From positions 62,001 to 126,000 of the forward strand of contig MU859070.1 in NCBI GenBank assembly GCA_033297205.1: 64,000 nucleotides of DNA. The letters run 5' to 3'. The notes under the pieces were generated by a model that saw nothing but the letters and a program-made list of their open reading frames with translations, searched no databases and was not told where the DNA came from. Origin of the DNA: Pseudoneurospora amorphoporcata (taxonomy: Eukaryota > Ascomycota > Sordariomycetes > Sordariales > Sordariaceae). Position 1 is the first letter of the stretch; each line of letters starts with the position of its first letter. Shown here in pieces: positions 22,628 through 33,152 of the stretch. The translations under genes and the position numbers were made by a program.

Positions 22628-23631
22628 CAACGATATTGACCTGCGGGTGGTCGGTTTTGACTGAAGTTGAGTTCGAGGTAGCCACCAGACGTTGCACCGC
22701 GGGAAATGCGAATGTGTGGCCACAGACGGTTGGTGCTAAGGGTCGCAAAGAAAGTGCGGGAAAAGAAGTAGCCAGCTGCGCGTAGCGAGTTCGAAAGTAG
22801 GGCGAAGATCGGGTGAGCGAAGGGTGAGTGAAGGGCGAGGGCGCAAACCGGAAAGTGATCAAAGGCGCGCGTAGTTGTTTAATTCCCTAGAACCAACAGC
22901 CAACTTTAAATCGAAAGCTTAAATTTTCAATGGGCAAAAACAATGCACTCGTCATCTCTCTTGTAGAAATAAGGTTTTGCGGAAAGAACGCGGAAAGTGA
23001 TCGTGGGCTGCCGCTAGATCTCGTCGTCGCGAACAAGCTTCCTTCGGACGAAAAATAGATGCAGCCCCTGGCGCGAGGCGACAGTCAGTGATTGGCACTG
23101 TCCGCGATCAGTTCCAATTCGAGGGGCATAGAAAGAGATCGCACAAATGCCATACCAGGAGGTATAGTTCCTCGTTTCGTCTGATGTCGTTGGCACATTC
23201 AACCAGCCATCGTCTCCCTCGCTGCAGACATATGAGCATATTCCATCAGTTTTTGTCATCGTCATCCAGCCAGAAGTTGGCAGGCAGTTCGTTGTTGACC
23301 AGACTGTCACGACAGCTGAGATGCTCCGAAAATGGAAGTGAAATTAACGGCGTCGTGGTGAAGTGTCAGGGAGGCGCAATATATTTCAGCATAGGGTGCA
23401 CTCGAGGATCACGATTCAGGATGGTAGGCGAAGTAGCTGGCGAATTTTGGTCGAAATCATGACAAATGGCACCTTCCACTCATTTTCATTAGTCTAGACA
23501 ACCCGCTATCAAGTAATGTGAGTGAGGAATTGGGGGTTCGAAAGCAACGCTAAATTGTATCATGAGGTATGGAACAAAAGAAACTAGTACGCAACATAGA
23601 AGGCTTCCCAACCGACCACATCAATTATTTA
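22628..23631. other. Intergenic, BTB gene promoter and PXR1 3' flank
   Basis: Both neighbours are on the minus strand. The part near 22628-22900 is presumably the BTB gene promoter. The frame at 23088-23462 lacks family features and I do not regard it as a gene. Confidence 0.5.
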
Positions 23632-24859
23632 CTATGACTTGATCATGAAAATCTGCACACATAACCAAGTTAGTTGGTGACACTCAAAAGAACGGGGAAA
23701 TTTCGGCCGAGTTGTCAAGTACTGACCTGGTTGAGAGCTGCGCTGTCAGCGAAAGCCATCTTTTTCTGAGCAATGAACCTTGACCTGGCCAAGAACCGTG
23801 TTGAGGACGTAATAGTAGTAGATGTGCCGCTGCTCTTCGCCGTCTCAGTGTCGTCTTTCCTCCTCTTCTTGTCTTTCGATTTGCTGTCTTCACTGTCTGT
23901 GGCAGAGTCTGATGACTCCTTCTCCTTGCGCTTCTTCTCTTTCTTCTCCTTCTTGTTTTCCTGCTTCTCCTTCTTTTCCCTCTTCTTGTCCTTCTTCGAC
24001 TTCTTAGTCTCCGTAGTGGACAATTCTACGTCATCTTCATCGTCGGAGTCGCTCGAGCTCTTCTTACTCTTCTTCTTCTTCTCCTTCTTTTCCTTCTTTT
24101 CCTTTTCCTTCTTGTCCTTCTTCTCCTTCTTGTCCTTCTTCTCCTTCTTTTTTAACCTGGACGACTCGCTGTCTGTTTCAGCTTCGGTGTCGGTCTTGCG
24201 CTTTTTCGATTTCTTGTCCTTCTTTTCCTCCTTCTCGTCCTCGTCGTCGCTGTCCGCCTTCCTCTTCTTGGATTTGTTCTCTGTGGGCTCGGCGCTGTTG
24301 GTGTCTTCGGAGGGTTGTTGGTTGGCAGAATCGCTTTGTGGTACGCCGTTCTTTTCCGTCACGTTTTCCTTGACCACGTCACCAACCAACCAGCCGCCCC
24401 TGACAAAGCGGATCGTTCCAAGCTTTTGTTCCAAGTAGTGGTTGCGGAGGTGGTCTTCGCGCTTCTGCTTCTCGGCTTCCAAAACATCCTCGGCCTTGCC
24501 ATTCAGTCGTCCAAGCAGATGTTGGAAATCGAAGAGACCGGTGCACTCGTCGCCATTGTTGCGTTTCGCGCCGAGGCCGAGATTGTCGTCCTTGAGCGTG
24601 ACCTTGATATGTGTCGAGCTGGCTTCCGTGTGATGTACGGCATGCGCGGCATCTTTGGCGCCCAGGAAATCGCCGGGCTGCCAGCCTTGGGCGCGAAGGA
24701 TCTTTTGGCCGAAAGTGGTTTCGTTACGGGACCATTTCGTGTTGTTGGGGTCGGTTCCCAGCTTCCGCTTGCTATTGAACTCTCGCGATTAGCACGTTGT
24801 AAACAAAGAGAGCACAGCCATCCAATATGCGCTCACTTCTTGGCAGCGGCGAGACCCAT
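23632..24859 (-). CDS. pxr1: PXR1/Gno1 (PinX1-related) G-patch protein
   Basis: Exons 24859-24837, 24771-23727 and 23652-23632 give 362 residues. Introns are 65 and 74 nt, the second with an ACTAAC branch site. The N-terminus MGLAAAKNKRKLGTDPNNTKW is followed by the G-patch, with WQPGDFLGAKDAA and DDNLGLGAK, typical of PinX1/Pxr1. The C-terminal half is a long acidic-basic tail of KKxKK and EKKEK blocks with Ser/Asp clusters, typical of nucleolar proteins. The protein ends SAALNQIFMIKS through a tiny last exon. In yeast the family activates the helicase Prp43 through the G-patch in rRNA and snoRNA processing, and can restrain telomerase in the nucleolus. The 23-nt first exon and 21-nt last exon are inferred from splice signals and family similarity. 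Confidence 0.92.
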
Positions 24860-25307
24860 GATTGCTTGACGTCGTTGACGAGGTTCTCAGCTTGTGTGCT
24901 GAGTCGTCAAAGGTCAATGGGCTGGGTGTACAACTGAACTTTCGAATTTCGGGACGCCCTGTCTGTGCCGCTGCTGCATTCAATTTTTTGGCGGGCCTGC
25001 GATCCCGTTAAAGATCTGCCAGCTTTCACCGCCCTAGTAATGTTCCACACAGTTCTTGGACTGTGGTTCATCGCTGCAGGGAAGGTGCTCGTCATGCTGC
25101 TCTTCCGGACGGATCAAAATGTGGCGAATTGCACTTGCCTGCCGCCTTCCAGCACATCAATCATCGTGAATTCTGGACGAACTTCTCTTCATCTGACATT
25201 CTCGCAACCTCCATCTTCAAGTTCCCTTGTCCATCATAATCTACTGTCAGAGTGCAGAGTAGAATTGATTCCCATTCTACGTTCACGCACAACGTCCTTG
25301 TCCAATC
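24860..25307. other. Divergent promoter between PXR1 and a coiled-coil gene
   Basis: The 448-bp gap separates two genes transcribed away from each other and should hold both promoters. I see no clear TATA or named operator. The frame at 24965-25369 overlaps the next gene's start out of frame and is ignored. Confidence 0.5.
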
Positions 25308-26150
25308 ATGGCACCCCCAGCGAGCACTGCCAGGGCCAGGGCCAGAAAGTCGACCGGCACCGTACTTGACGATTCCGGTTCTGATGATGACTTACAAGCC
25401 TACAGCCTGCGACTCCAGGAAGCCAGCGCTGCTAGAGCACGTCTCAAGAAGGTATGACCATCAATCAAAAGCGAAGACAAAACTCAAAGATTATTCCGGT
25501 GAGCGAAAACACTCATCTATCAAAAATCTCGATTTCCTTGAATTCTAGGCAAGAGAAGAGCGCGACAAGAAATGCAAGGCCCTACTCTCAGCCTACCAGG
25601 GCGCACTCTCGTCGATCCAAGACCGTATCAAAAAGTCGGTTTCCAAGTATCATGACCTTCAGTAAGTTCCGGAACGTACCCGGCCGTCAGTCCGTTCGGA
25701 CAATGTCCTTCTTTCAGTGCCACTTGGGAGGATATCGACATCTCCCTTGGCCCCTGTTTTTCTGACTGTACCCCATGATATACTTGCAGCTCAGTCGTGC
25801 ACACCTCCCGTCTTCTTCGTCTCAAGAAAGCAGTAGAAGCCCGCGACCAAAAGCTCACTGCCATTGCCAAGAAGATGGCCGACGTGCAGCGCATCATGAG
25901 CAACCATAGTGTTCAGCTCTCCGCCTTGTACGAGGGTCGTCGCAAGGATTTGGCTGCCATGCTACTCCAGCCCAAGCCCAAGAAGCATGGGGAGGATGGT
26001 GCTGCTGATGCTGCCGGGTTGACGCAGTCGTCGGGCCAGGAGGATGCGCAGGGATCTGCCGTCGCAAAGAAAGCCTCGTCAAAGCCGGCTGCTGCTGTGG
26101 TGAAGGTTGGTATCAAGGACAAGTGGAGAGCTGCTAATGCTTTGTGCTGA
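25308..26150 (+). CDS. Small coiled-coil protein, unidentified
   Basis: Exons 25308-25451, 25549-25661 and 25790-26150 give 205 residues. The three exons join in frame, with GTATGA and GTAAGT donors and TTCTAG and TTGCAG acceptors. The N-terminus MAPPASTARARARKSTG is basic, followed by an acidic patch DDSGSDDD. Residues from about 35 to 150 are a near-continuous charged helix (LQEASAARARLKKAREERDK, later RLLRLKKAVEARDQKLTAI), consistent with a coiled coil. The C-terminal 50 residues are Ala/Lys-rich and end VKVGIKDKWRAANALC. No catalytic motif, signal peptide or membrane segment is present. The basic-acidic head with a central coiled coil suits a structural or chromosome-associated role, but that is only a guess. 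I do not recognise the family. Confidence 0.72.
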
Positions 26151-26625
26151 ATTCATTGATGGTGCTATGATGGATGTCTGTACTTTGACTTGGTGGTCGC
26201 ATTTGAGGTTTGGTGTTTGACCGTATGTCTTCGGGCGGCGATATCGCAGGCTCTGGATCGGGAGATGAGAAGAACAGAGTGAGGACTGTAAAGGTCATTG
26301 AGCCAGAACACTGCTCCACCACCTGACTGAACTGGTAAATGGCCAATATCCCGGCGGCGAGTATAGAGAAGCGAGAAGGACCAAACTGTAAAACACCCAA
26401 CAACAGAGATTCAAACCAGAATCTCTCCCTTTCCCTTTCTATGTTGTAGTTGTACAAATGTAAATGCCGTAGTATGATTTTATGCCTGAGAACGCCGCCT
26501 CCGGTGCTGCCGCAGCACGGTTGTGGTTGTAGTAGTATTATACATAGATATTTTGTTTTGGACTCATCATGTCGTCGGTCATTACTGCTTCTGCTGCTGC
26601 CGCTGATGCTGATCGTTCGAAAATC
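26151..26625. other. Convergent 3' flank between coiled-coil gene and COX17
   Basis: Both neighbouring genes end here. The 475 bp should hold their 3' UTRs and terminators. No gene is seen. Confidence 0.5.
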
Positions 26626-27055
26626 TTAGACCTTGAAGCCGAAACCAGCCATGCAGGCGCGGTACTGGTCTATCGTCGACACGCAGTCCTTCTGGGGGTC
26701 ATCGGACTTGGAGAAAAGCATGCAGTCATCGCGCTTGGCCTTCTCATCCTTGCACACGCAGCAGGGCTGTTGTAATTTTAGTATCGTGTATTCCATACGT
26801 TGTTTTGTTTACAGCTATTGGTGAGCTGGTTCATCGGGGGTTCGGCGCACCTTGGGCTTCGCGGGGGCATCGGTGGAAGGAGCCGCTTGCGCCGGAGCGG
26901 CGGCAAGGGAGGCGGCGGCAGCTGTAGTAAACAAGCGCATTTGATGGTTAGTCACCGTAGACAGCGAAGAGAGCGCTTTATACCGAAACAGTCCGTCCGT
27001 TGGTTATACAAAGATACTTACGAAGGGCGGTAGTGGAAGAAGCTTGGGAACCCAT
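26626..27055 (-). CDS. cox17: COX17 copper chaperone of cytochrome c oxidase
   Basis: Exons 27055-27022, 26921-26851 and 26766-26626 give an 81-residue protein too fragmented to show as one open frame. Introns are 100 and 84 nt, with GTAAGT and GTGCGC donors. The Ala/Pro-rich N-terminus is followed by KPKPCCVCKDEKAKRDDC, the Cox17 signature. Cys37, Cys38 and Cys40 lie in the Cu(I)-binding region, and the twin CX9C pairs are C40-C50 and C63-C73. The protein ends CMAGFGFKV, close to family ends. Cox17 works in the intermembrane space, imported and oxidised by Mia40, and passes copper to Sco1 and Cox11 for the CuA and CuB centres. The yeast protein has 69 residues, so the extra length is the Ala-rich head. 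Confidence 0.94.
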
Positions 27056-28238
27056 GGCGAAGAATATGCTGCAAGACTGAAGGGAACAAGCAAAAGAATA
27101 GGAAGCAAGGAGTTGTTGCGCAAAACGTCAACTTCGTCTTTTCGAAATATTTCAACGGTGCCAATTGATTTGTCAATGTTGCAATCCATCCAGTTCCACA
27201 GCCGACTTTCCGGTGCTCGCTCTAGCGCAGCGTGGGTACGTACCTGATGCGCCAAGCCGGCTGGCGTCAGCATATCCACAAGTCACCTGACCACCTCAAT
27301 CGTCACCATTCCCGGCGTTGGGGAGAAAGGAGAACAAAAGAAGGGAGGCTTGATAAGCAAGACCGTTTTTTTAAAGGTACCCATGACCTTCTGGATTTAA
27401 AATCTCTCTCGCGCAAGTGTTGGTAGGCTTTCGGTACTATTCAGTCCATATAACACCATGGTTAAATACTGATCACAGTCATAGCCGCTCTATCTCATCC
27501 TGTTCCTCGTACCTGCCACAGCCAGCCAGCCAGCCGCACCGTCCGATGTTAATCCCTCACGGCAATGACCATGCAAGATCCACGTCCTGCCTCCCCTTCC
27601 AACACCACCAGCCAACGACCAGTTCGATCCTGGTCAGGTAGCGCAGTCAGTAGTATCGCTGCCGACAGCTCTGCATCTCTCGCCGTGGCTCCGTCCGGTT
27701 TCGAGTTCGATTCTCGGCCGGGGCAGATCATGAGATTCCTTTTCATTAAGGAATAATAGCCGACAGCGTGCATCCATGACACCGCGGAGTTTGTATACTG
27801 CCGCACCGGCCTCTACTGCGCCAGTTAAGTTGAACAAGCAATTGGTTGTTCCATTTGTTGGCATCTCCTTTTTTTCGAAGTTTTTTTCTCGTCCATTTGT
27901 TAATGGTTCAGGGAGGGTTTTGAAAACGGGTGCGAGATCGATCGTATATGCAAAAGCCGGTATTAAAGATGATGGTGCGTTCTTTGCCTGCCAGGCGCGC
28001 ATACAGATAGATGTCGTTGTGGAAGAGAAGGTGCGTGAAGTCAAAGAGAGGGCGCGCGGCGACATTGGAGACAGACAGCATATGGGAAAATTTCATGGTA
28101 TTTAAAAGATACAAAACCCTTTTCAACAGAGCTTCTGACAACTTGAAACATGCCGCAAGTAAAACCCCAATCGTTTTGAAATATCATCAATCCTTTTAAC
28201 ATCATCCAACTCCAACCGTCATTAACCTTCATTCAACC
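27056..28238. other. Intergenic between COX17 and MCM4
   Basis: This holds the COX17 promoter on the left and the MCM4 3' flank on the right. A tRNA-like segment lies at 27632-27725. No protein gene is supported. Confidence 0.5.
27632..27725 (+). pseudogene. tRNA-like sequence, probably degenerate
   Basis: An A-box-like GGTAGCGCAGTCAGTAG (27637-27653) is followed about 50 nt later by a B-box-like GAGTTCGATTC (27703-27713). The T arm folds well: TCGAG and CTCGG flank the loop TTCGATT. The 3' end CCGGGGCA is a normal acceptor strand, but the matching 5' strand is GGTCAGG, with two mismatches. A possible anticodon stem CCGAC/GTCCGG has a bulge and encloses 26 nt, so no anticodon can be assigned; an intron would be needed. 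A T4 run follows at 27739. It is either a decayed intron-containing tRNA gene or a tRNA-derived repeat fragment. Confidence 0.4.
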
Positions 28239-31200
28239 CTAAACAGTAGCCGTAACCCTCCTTATGCTCCTCCTCGCTCCCTCGCCCGTCATCATAACAG
28301 CCCCCTCCATCTCCAGCGCTCTCATAACCTCCGCAAACTCGGCCGGCTCAACCTGCACACCCGCCCCCTCACCCAACCGCCTCGCCACCTCCGAATACCT
28401 AACGGCTTGTCCGCCGCTCGTCATCTCATCCAGCAACCGGACAACAGCATCCTTCATGTCCGCCTTGCGCTGGCGCTCCGCCGCGCTCGTGCCCTCTGTC
28501 AGCAAGCTCATGTCGATGCGGCCTTGGCTGTCAGTGGCGGCAGTCTTGAGCGCCGACTTGATGAGGCGCACGGCCTCGCGGACGTCGTCGCGCGTGACGA
28601 CCTCGGACAAACGCATCTTGGCGTGCGCTTCGGCGAGACGGATCATGGACTCGAGCTGACGAGTGGTGGCCGTGATACGCTTCTCGGCAGCGCGGACGTC
28701 CTGGCCCAGCTTGCGCATCTCGACGTAGGCTTCGACGAGCTCGCGGCCGGCTTCGGGGGTGAGGACCGGGTGGATGTGGGAGCGGGCATAGGAGATGTAG
28801 GAAGTTAGGAATTCAACGGGCTGTTTTAGGAACTGGTTAGCTTAGAATTCATCGTCAAAAGACAGATGGGGATATAGAGACACAAAACACTTACAAGAAC
28901 GTCGTTGGATTGCTGGGCACTCTCGGGCTTGTCTTCGAGATACATGGAGAGCAAATGGCGGGCCAGGCGCTGATCGGTCTTCTCGTCAACACGATCGAGA
29001 ATGAGGTAGACCAGATCGAAACGGGACAGAAGAGTTGGTGGGAGGTCGATATTTTGCGGCACTGAAAGATCAGGGTTGTATCTACTGCCGATAGGGTTGG
29101 CGGATGCGAGGATCGATGTCCGGGCGTTGAGGGTGGTGATGATGCCGGCCTTGGCGACGGACACGGTCTGTTGTTCCATGACTTCGTGAAGAACGGAACG
29201 GGTCGATTCGTTCATCTTGTCGAACTCGTCGATACAGCAAACACCGCCGTCGGACAAGACGAGTGCACCAGATTCTAGGACGAGCTGGCGGGACTCGGGA
29301 TCACGCGTGACATAGGCGGTGAGACCTACGGCGGAAGAACCTTTGCCACTTGTGTAAACACCTCTTGGGGCGATTCTGTGGACATAGGCGAGAATCTGGG
29401 ACTTGGAAGTGGAGGGGTCACCACAAAGGAGAATGTTGATGTCTCCGCGGTACTTGGGGCTTCCGCCCTTCTCAAACGTCTTGTTCGTGCCTCCGAATAG
29501 TTGAAGAAGAATACCCTTCTTCACATCGTCCATCTCGTAGATCGATGGGGCCAAGGATCGGGAGAGGAGATCATAGATGTCCGGTCGAGTGGCAGTTTCC
29601 TTGATCCTCTCCTCCTCGTCAGGAGAGACCTTGCGGACCTCGTCCATGCTCTGACCATTAGCATGGGCTTCCTCTTCCTCGGCGAGGTCAAGGGTTGACG
29701 GATCGCTACCCATCCTCTTCCTGTCGACCTTTTGAACATGGACGACATCAACATATGTCTTGTGCACACTCTTGACCGTCCTCATGCGCGGGTTGACACG
29801 GACGGGGGTGACCTTGAAGATACCAGTGAGCTCAACTCTGTCACCGGCCTTGCAGAAGTCGACAAGCTCGTTATAGACGCAAACGGATACCGAGTGGGGT
29901 GTCTGACCAGCAGGCACGTTATCCGGGGTTTCTTGCAGCTTGATAACTTGCTTGTCCTCGAATGCACATCTGTTGTGGATAATTTGCATCGAGTTCTTGG
30001 AGGCGCAGCGAGCTCGAGGACACTCTGTAGGCTCACGGATCTTGCCACGATCCAACTGAACGGTTATGGAGTGACCGCAAACACTGCACTTGAAGAATGC
30101 ATCCTTCATGTCGGGAATAACCGGCGTGGTTCTGATGACAAGACCCTTTATGGACACAAGTTTGTCCATATCGGATGGGTTCAGATCACGGAGGTTGGTA
30201 ATCTTGTCAAGGCCCCATGGGCGAACCACATACGCCATTTGGCTGACTTGGTCCTCGATGGTGGGCTCCGCTGTCTGGGCAGGCCGCGGGGTGGCTGGTT
30301 CCTCGCTCCTTTCTGAGCTTGGGAAGTTCATCTCGGAGCTCTGGGAGGCACCTGGGGCGGGCCTAGAGTTCTGGGATGCTCTTTGGCTTGCCATTTCTTT
30401 TTGTGCCAACTCCATCATACAATCATGCACGCACTGGTCCATGACCGGGATAATTTCGGTAGGATAGTGTTGGACCTGATGCCATAGTTTCAGGGTGCGT
30501 GGGTAGGACTTGAGGTCGCGGAGATCCAGATACAGCTTGTTGGTACCAAGCAGCAGCATGTTCTCCAGTGCCTCCCAATATGGCTTCGCATCCGCATCCG
30601 GATGGCCGATGGTCTCGGCCTCATCCGCGCCATCAGCCCACATCCGGTATTTCCTGGTGAAGTTCCTGAGGAATTCCTTGAACGCGGAGAACGAATCGTC
30701 GAGAGAGATGGTTGTACCCCAAACGAGACCTTGGCTTTGTCCACCAAGAGCATCTGCCTCAGAGGTATTGGGGTTGTTGGTGACGAAAGAGTTGGCATCG
30801 GAGCCAGGGGCATCGCGGATCACACGACCGGCATCGTCGAGAATAATTCGGCGGGGAATTTGGGCGGGAGTTCGGAGAGGGTCACCGTTGATGTCGCCTC
30901 GACGGGATCTACCGGTGACGGATCTTTGCGAGCTAACGAAGAGCTGACTGCTTTCGCTACGAAGATCGGACTGTTGGGTGAGGTGACGGCCTGGGCTAGA
31001 ACTGGAGGCATAGCGGATGGGGGACGAATCTATAAAGTGTGGTCAGCATTGAAGTGATCTCACAGTGTCTTGATGATAGCCATACCTCCAATCAACTGGC
31101 TCCGTCCGTTTGCGCGAGGAGTTCGGTCGGCATCGCTCTGGGTCTCTGTCTGCTGGCGCAGAGGCGAGCTCGGCGCATTGCCTTGGTGGGCAGTGCTCTG

Positions 31201-31410
31201 GGTATTGCTCATCTGCCTCAAAGGCGAGGATACCGGGTGGGCGCCATTGGCGGGCGAAGACGACTCGTAGAATAAGGGACTGGAGGCGAGTTGCGATGCG
31301 CGGGTCTGGCGAGGAGTTGCGCTCGAAGGGCCAGCCTGCGAGCTGCGAGTGGCGCGGGGAGTTGCTGATTGGGAGCTTCTCGTTGTTCTGCGCTTTGCTG
31401 GGGAAGACAT
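28239..31410 (-). CDS. mcm4: MCM4 subunit of the MCM2-7 replicative helicase
   Basis: Exons 31410-31086, 31029-28895 and 28820-28239 give 1013 residues, with introns of 56 and 74 nt. The first about 170 residues are Ser/Thr/Pro- and Arg-rich with many SP/TP sites, the expected DDK- and CDK-regulated tail. A zinc motif (CSVC ... CPRARC) lies in the N-terminal domain. The AAA+ core has Walker A GDPSTSKSQ at residues 645-653, Walker B CIDEF at 707-711 and the SRFD arginine finger at R778. The block APRGVYTSGKGSSAVGLTAY is typical of Mcm4. A winged-helix-like C-terminus ends RRVTATV. Mcm4 pairs with Mcm6 and Mcm7 in the hexamer loaded at origins in G1 and driven by Cdc45 and GINS in S phase. It shares a 650-bp divergent promoter with the coatomer zeta gene. 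Confidence 0.96.
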
Positions 31411-32060
31411 GTTTGCTGCTCTGTCTTTTGATGGTTCGGTTCAGATGTGACAGAAACCGGGAGTAAACCAAAAAAGAGACAGAAGCACAAGTTCAGATGG
31501 AGACGATGGAGTGTTGTGGCTCCCAATTCCTCTGTATTGTAAGGTGCAGTGGTTGGCAGGACGGCAGCGTGCGTGTTCAGAGCGAAAGGTGGATCACGTT
31601 CCTGTATCGTTAGAGGGGAAGCGAAAAAAAGACAGTCGCGACACACGCGTCTCCCATAATGCCCAGGCACTTTACCCGGCCGTGACTGCAGGGGTGTGGT
31701 CGCGTCAGCCCATTAAAATCCCTGTCATCCCCAAAGCAGACGAGGCCAGCTTTTCGAGTTCGAACTGTCAGTGGAGGTACGTACCGCGCAGTGGGGCCTT
31801 TGGAGAGCTCGCTCCCGTCTGGATTCAAGCCACATCACAGGGACCGCTTCACCCCACAACACCCACGGCAATGATACCGCCTTGTCATTGTTAGCACTAC
31901 CCAGCAAGTCGAGAGTTTAAGCTACCACTATTTACCTACCTCTACCCACTTGCGCCCATCGAAGTTCGAGTTGCCCCTCGCTGTCAACCTTCTCCAACCG
32001 ATACCAGTCTCGAGACGACAATTCTTCAAGCAACAAGAACCCCCAGATAATCAGTCGAAG
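31411..32060. other. Divergent promoter of MCM4 and coatomer zeta
   Basis: The 650-bp gap lies between two start codons facing apart. It contains the MluI box at 31645-31650, described separately, and GC-rich words around it. I see no ORF with family features. Confidence 0.55.
31645..31650. promoter_or_regulatory. MluI cell-cycle box (ACGCGT) upstream of MCM4
   Basis: ACGCGT, the consensus bound by MBF/DSC1 in yeasts, occurs 235 bp before the MCM4 start, close to TCGCGA and GTCGCGTCA words. MBF drives G1/S replication genes in yeasts. That it works here is inference from position and motif. Confidence 0.4.
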
Positions 32061-32913
32061 ATGTCGCCAGGAATGTCGCTGTATAGCGTCAACGCTATAG
32101 GTACACTAGGCCACCATTCTGCTCCTGGGTCGCGGCTTATACGCGCCATGTCGAGCAATGTTGACAATTAAGTTCCAACAGTAATCCTCTCCAGCGATGA
32201 CGGTTCGCGGATATTCTCCAAATACTACACTCCTCCTCACGCCGCCGCTGGCGCACCAGGATCAGGAGTAGCCGCCGGACTCGGTATGCGAAAGACGCTC
32301 TTTTACCCCCTTTTTTGATGTCGCATGTTCATGGGGCTGACCAGGCCTACACAACAGCTACCTCAAGCGCCTCCCAGAACCCCTATCCCGACAAGACTTC
32401 TCAGACCCGTTTCGAGAAGGGCCTCCTCCAGAAGACAGCAAAGCAGGCCGGCGATATCCTCCTTTACGACAACAAGGTGGTGCTCTACAAGATGGAGTCG
32501 GATGTCGCCATCTACGTTGTTGGTAGTGCGGACGAAAACGAGGTTCTGCTCTACAACGTACTTTTGGCGATTAGGGACAGCTTGCATTTGCTCTTCAAGT
32601 GAGTGCCTCTGTCAATATGAAGGTGTCGGTTGTGAGACATGGTTGGCTAATCACGGGCTTTCTACACAGGCAATCGATCGACAAGCGCACGATAGTCGAA
32701 AACTACGATCTGGTATCCCTCGCCATTGACGAAATCGTGGACGACGGCGTTGTTCTCGAGACCGACCCTACCATTATCATTCAACGATGCAGCAAGGCAC
32801 CACCTCAGGATGTCAACCTCAGCCGCCTCGACCCCTTCACTGAGCAGGGTGTCAACAATCTGGCACAACTAGGCAAGGCCAAGCTTACCGACTGGCTTCG
32901 TCAGGGTCTCTAA
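32061..32913 (+). CDS. ret3: Coatomer zeta subunit (COPI)
   Basis: Exons 32061-32100, 32182-32283, 32358-32598 and 32670-32913 give 208 residues. Introns are 81, 74 and 71 nt, and all phases match. The start MSPGMSLYSVNAIVILSSDD leads into the longin-like fold shared with AP sigma subunits. It continues FSKYYTPP, TRFEKGLLQKT, DILLYDNKVVLYK, the hydrophobic strand AIYVVGSADENEVLLYNVL, and a C-terminal part with YDLVSLAIDEIVDDGVVLET. The small F-subcomplex protein works in the COPI coat, which carries Golgi-to-ER retrograde traffic. The family is usually 175-210 residues, which fits. The gene converges with SUA5 over a 239-bp gap. Confidence 0.94.
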
Positions 32914-33152
32914 GGGGATGTGTTGGTGTGTGGGTAATAACAATGGAAAGAGATGGTGGTTGGGCGCAATCAAAGTGAAGTTGGCGTATAGGTTCGTTGA
33001 AAAATCCTAGGGCTTTTTCGTTGGCGAGGCCTCCTTATAGCAAAGTAATAGGCCAAAACATGAGAAAAAGAGACAGAAGGCCAACAAATGATGGGTTAGC
33101 AGAAAACAGGAGTTGTAGTTCAGTTCTTGCGATCTGTAGGGGTTGACCCCGT

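Noticed and set aside
23773..24438. 221-codon plus frame rich in Phe, Ser and Leu
   Set aside because: It is the complement of the Lys/Glu/Asp-rich tail of PXR1; AAG codons read as CTT in reverse.
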